A stretch of 37,819 nucleotides of DNA. It comes from Lachnospiraceae bacterium. Its GTDB lineage: Bacteria > Bacillota > Clostridia > Lachnospirales > Lachnospiraceae. Where the stretch lies: the NCBI GenBank assembly GCA_011958945.1, contig BLLT01000014.1:1-37819 (forward strand), read 5' to 3'. The notes under the pieces are model-generated. The model made no database searches and was not told the DNA's origin. It saw only the letters and a list, made by a program, of their open reading frames with translations. The translations under genes and the position numbers were made by a program. Each line of letters begins with the position of its first letter. Positions within the stretch are counted from its first letter, which is position 1. Shown here piece by piece: positions 34,578 to 37,819 of the stretch.

Positions 34578-34641
34578 CGGCAATAGAAGGATGATGCTGT
34601 TACAAAGTTCTGCTGATATTTTCTTGTAAGATTGGTATAAA

Positions 34642-34678
34642 ATGAGTTCCGGGTGCTGTTTCATGCCCCGGAACTCAT
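34642..34678 (+). terminator. Hairpin after the hybrid kinase
   Basis: ATGAGTTCCGGG/CCCGGAACTCAT, a perfect 12-bp stem. It overlaps the stop of the EIIA remnant on the other strand. The T-run is weak. Confidence 0.65.
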
Positions 34679-34966
34679 AATTCTGCAAACAGCTTTCGGA
34701 AATCTTCGTTTACCCCTATCATTGCAATGATATTGACCTCGCTGTTTCCCCAGGGAAGAGCCTGTTCGCTAATGGCAACAGAGATAAAGCTGGTCTTTGT
34801 ATTCTTGGATAAGGAATGGGGAACAGCAACATTGCCGAAGGCGGTGCTGGACATATTTTCCCTGGTATGCATATCCCCCGAAAGAGAATCGGATGCATAT
34901 CCCAAATGGATGACATCCTCCGCCATTCAGTTCCGTATCATTGATAGACACCTGACTTTGCAGCAT
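34675..34966 (-). pseudogene. Fragment of a PTS EIIA (fructose/mannitol type) domain
   Basis: The 83-residue frame has the end of an EIIA_2 domain: 'RENMSSTAFGNVAVPHSLS' (active-site His), 'TSFISVAISEQALPWGNSEVNIIAMI' and 'DFRKLF'. The start of the domain is in another frame upstream ('VSINDTEL'), so a frameshift separates them, and nothing before it remains. Such domains end BglG/MtlR-type PTS regulators. The 305 bp to the next gene hold only scraps. Confidence 0.65.
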
Positions 34967-35146
34967 CCTTCCAGTATGTATTGGCTGCGGATGCGGTCGA
35001 TGACTATAACTGCTTTTGCACTGGTGTAATTACCTGTCACATTATCCATAATCTGAATTCTTTCCATTTTCCGTAATTGCCCTGACGCTGTACAAGGATA
35101 TGGACTTATTGGCACTGCCATATCCATAAGTTTCTGAAAAATGCCA

Positions 35147-35190
35147 CAAAAAAACAGGGAAACAAATCTGAATCATCAGTTATTTCCCTG
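35147..35190 (-). terminator. Terminator of the Rpn remnant
   Basis: On the minus strand CAGGGAAA...TTTCCCTG followed by a run of seven or more T. Confidence 0.8.
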
Positions 35191-35232
35191 CTTCAATGCT
35201 AAAATATAAAATTTTCACTCTGCTTTGATAGT

Positions 35233-36031
35233 CTACACCGTTTGAAATCCTGCAAGCTGTTCTACTTCTGTTACGCTGAGTTCAGAACATTCTGCAATTT
35301 CCTCAATTGTGAGTTTTCCCATTTTTAACAGTTTAATTGCTGTTTTTTTCTTTGCCAGGTCTATTCCCTGATTTAAAATCTTTCTTGCCTCTGTTTCAAT
35401 CAATGCTCCGCCCATCATATCACCTACACCTTTCTGCACATTCTCATATTTTTGTGCAATCTCCTTAATCACGTCACTGGAAAGCTCTATGATCGTGCGT
35501 CTATCAAACGCCCCGATCACTCCCTGCTGTTCCAGTTCATCAAGCCTTTCTAAAATTATCTGATACTCTGCCTTCAATTCCGCCAGTTTCTGTTCATTAC
35601 TATTATACTCTGGAAAGCCTTTCTCATGTGAAAAAATGTAAAACGGAATCAGCATCAGCAGACGTTTTTCAAAAATATCGTCAAGCGAATATTTCTGTAC
35701 TTTCATAATCGGTATGTCATACTGCACCGTTCTGCCCGGTGTGACAATCACATATTTCATTTTGTCCGGTGTTTTTTTGTAAGTCCGGCAGGCTGCTTTC
35801 ACACTCTACATGGTATTTCTTCGGTATCTTTCCGAAAACCGTAAAATTTGTGTCCGTAATCCGTTCCCTGTCCGCTTCGTCCTGCTGGTCTAAAAAATGC
35901 TCATTGGGGAAAAACCGGATTTCTTCCTCCCCTGTATATGCTTCGCCGAAAATTTCATTAATTACGGGAATTATCAGCTTCCGGCAGTCATTCAGGATTG
36001 TCCGGAATGCCCCGTCATATATATTCGCCAT
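35233..36031 (-). pseudogene. Rpn-family recombination-promoting nuclease (PD-(D/E)XK), broken
   Basis: Two frames make up one gene. The N-terminal part (to 35717) reads 'MANIYDGAFRTILNDC', 'EADRERITDTNFTVFG' and 'KYHVECESSLPD', the nuclease core with Asp and Glu-x-Glu. The C-terminal part (35233-35802) reads 'YKKTPDKMKYVIVTPG', 'SLDDIFEKRLLMLIPFYIF', 'LEQQGVIGAFDRRTIIEL' and a final helix. Between 'CESSLPD' and 'YKKTPDKM' about 45 family residues are missing and the frame shifts, at an A7 run. This looks like a deletion rather than programmed frameshifting. Family members are abundant, transposon-like nuclease genes in Lachnospiraceae. Confidence 0.75.
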
Positions 36032-36095
36032 ATCTTAATTCCTTCCTTTTTGTGTCTTTATCATATCATTTTTTCACCCCAATTTCAACATTATT

Positions 36096-36317
36096 TCACG
36101 CTGGTTCATCCCTCAATATGCCTGAAGCATTCTCCATATTTGCCCTTCCTTTGTCTGTCCGGTAATTTTTCCCTGAAAAAGCAACAGGAACACACCTCTC
36201 CATGATGCGGTCATAGATGCGCCCATGTTTCAAATCTGCCGGATTGCGCAGTTCTTCCAGTGACAGGTTTGTTGTAATGATAAATGGTTTCCCGCTTTTG
36301 TAGCGTTCATCAATCAC
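36096..36317 (-). pseudogene. C-terminal fragment of a DnaC/IstB-like ATPase
   Basis: 'VIDERYKSGKPFIITTNLSLEEL' with 'HGRIYDRIMERCVPVAF' is the sensor-1/arginine-finger end of DnaC/IstB helicase-loader ATPases found on phages and mobile elements. The Walker motifs are missing upstream, where the frame is lost. Its presence beside an Rpn gene suggests remains of a mobile element. Confidence 0.6.
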
Positions 36318-36346
36318 AAGATAATTCCCATGCGCAGGATACCCTT

Positions 36347-36519
36347 ATGACGATTTATTCGGAACTGAATATAGCTAATCATTTAATCAGCATTTATGAA
36401 CGGATTATTTTGGATATCAAGAATAAGAACTAAAGAGGAGAATGGTAATGAATATAAAACAAGCACCAACAGGATTCCCGAAAAATTTTTTCCCTTTTTG
36501 GAATTGTGTACTCACGTAA
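36347..36519 (+). other. Two short ORFs of unknown origin
   Basis: A 28-residue ORF (36347-36433, 'SELNIANHLISIYERIILDI') looks like a helical protein end. It is followed by GAGGAG and a 23-residue ORF from ATG 36448 ending at TAA 36517-36519. The ribosome site before the second is good, but neither peptide is recognisable; they may be tails of deleted genes. The region is AT-rich. Confidence 0.3.
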
Positions 36520-36599
36520 AAAAACTTATAAATTTGCATTGTAAATAGCAGGCAAATATTTATAATAGGATATATGAACTGGAATCATTTTATGAAGGA

Positions 36600-37819
<1,220 letters not shown>

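Noticed and set aside
35750-35802. Programmed frameshift at the A7 run in the Rpn gene
   Set aside because: About 45 family residues are missing at the joint, so a frameshift alone would not restore the protein; a deletion is the simpler reading.

Overview
The window reads as chromosome of a Gram-positive, spore-former-related anaerobe of the Clostridia, most likely a gut Lachnospiraceae. This is inferred from AGGAGG-type ribosome sites, the gene families (GH127, PdaB-like deacetylase, LevR/PRD and AlbA_2 remnants, Rpn nuclease, orphan hybrid kinase, ANTAR protein beside glnA) and protein style. No rRNA, tRNA or CRISPR array was found.

Layout. 0-6.2 kb: a GH127 beta-L-arabinofuranosidase abuts a PepT-like tripeptidase. 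They are followed by a membrane-anchored CE4 deacetylase homologue that has lost catalytic histidines, two small membrane proteins and a 146-bp imperfect palindrome. 6.3-7.9 kb: two decayed genes (a LevR-type sigma-54 activator and an AlbA_2/RecG-like regulator), both still with good promoters. 7.9-12.4 kb: xanthine phosphoribosyltransferase and two large divergent membrane proteins, one of GT-C type. 12.4-16 kb: a structured intergenic element, a winged-helix remnant, and a 914-residue surface protein built from two Cys/His-rich tandem repeats with a terminator hairpin in its leader. 16-18.9 kb: a complete polar amino acid ABC transporter (binding protein, permease, ATPase), preceded by two copies of a pseudoknot-capable RNA element. 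18.8-28 kb: a DUF6020-type membrane protein, a GT2 glycosyltransferase whose leader carries a third copy of that element, then hisC, a DUF368 lipid-carrier translocase, a methyltransferase, Hsp33 and NAD synthetase. 28-31 kb: a nitrogen module of glnA followed by an ANTAR RNA-binding regulator; the glnA leader holds two terminator-like hairpins and a structured element related to the one at 12.6 kb. 31-34.6 kb: a coiled-coil protein and a hybrid sensor kinase. 34.6-37.8 kb: a gene graveyard (PTS EIIA, Rpn nuclease, DnaC/IstB and GH1 remnants) with one AT-rich orphan gene.

How it fits together. glnA and the ANTAR gene form a plausible antitermination circuit. The ABC transporter is a self-contained uptake system with an attenuating hairpin after its binding protein. 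Housekeeping genes (hisC, hslO, nadE, xpt) are interleaved with envelope genes. The most novel material is the repeat-built Cys/His surface protein and three families of structured intergenic elements: the pseudoknot element (3 copies), the GGAACT-loop hairpin (2 complete copies and one half), and the asymmetric three-stem plus GAGTAGGGG hairpin (2 copies). I do not recognise any of these as a named RNA class. All family calls come from reading motifs; no database search was run.
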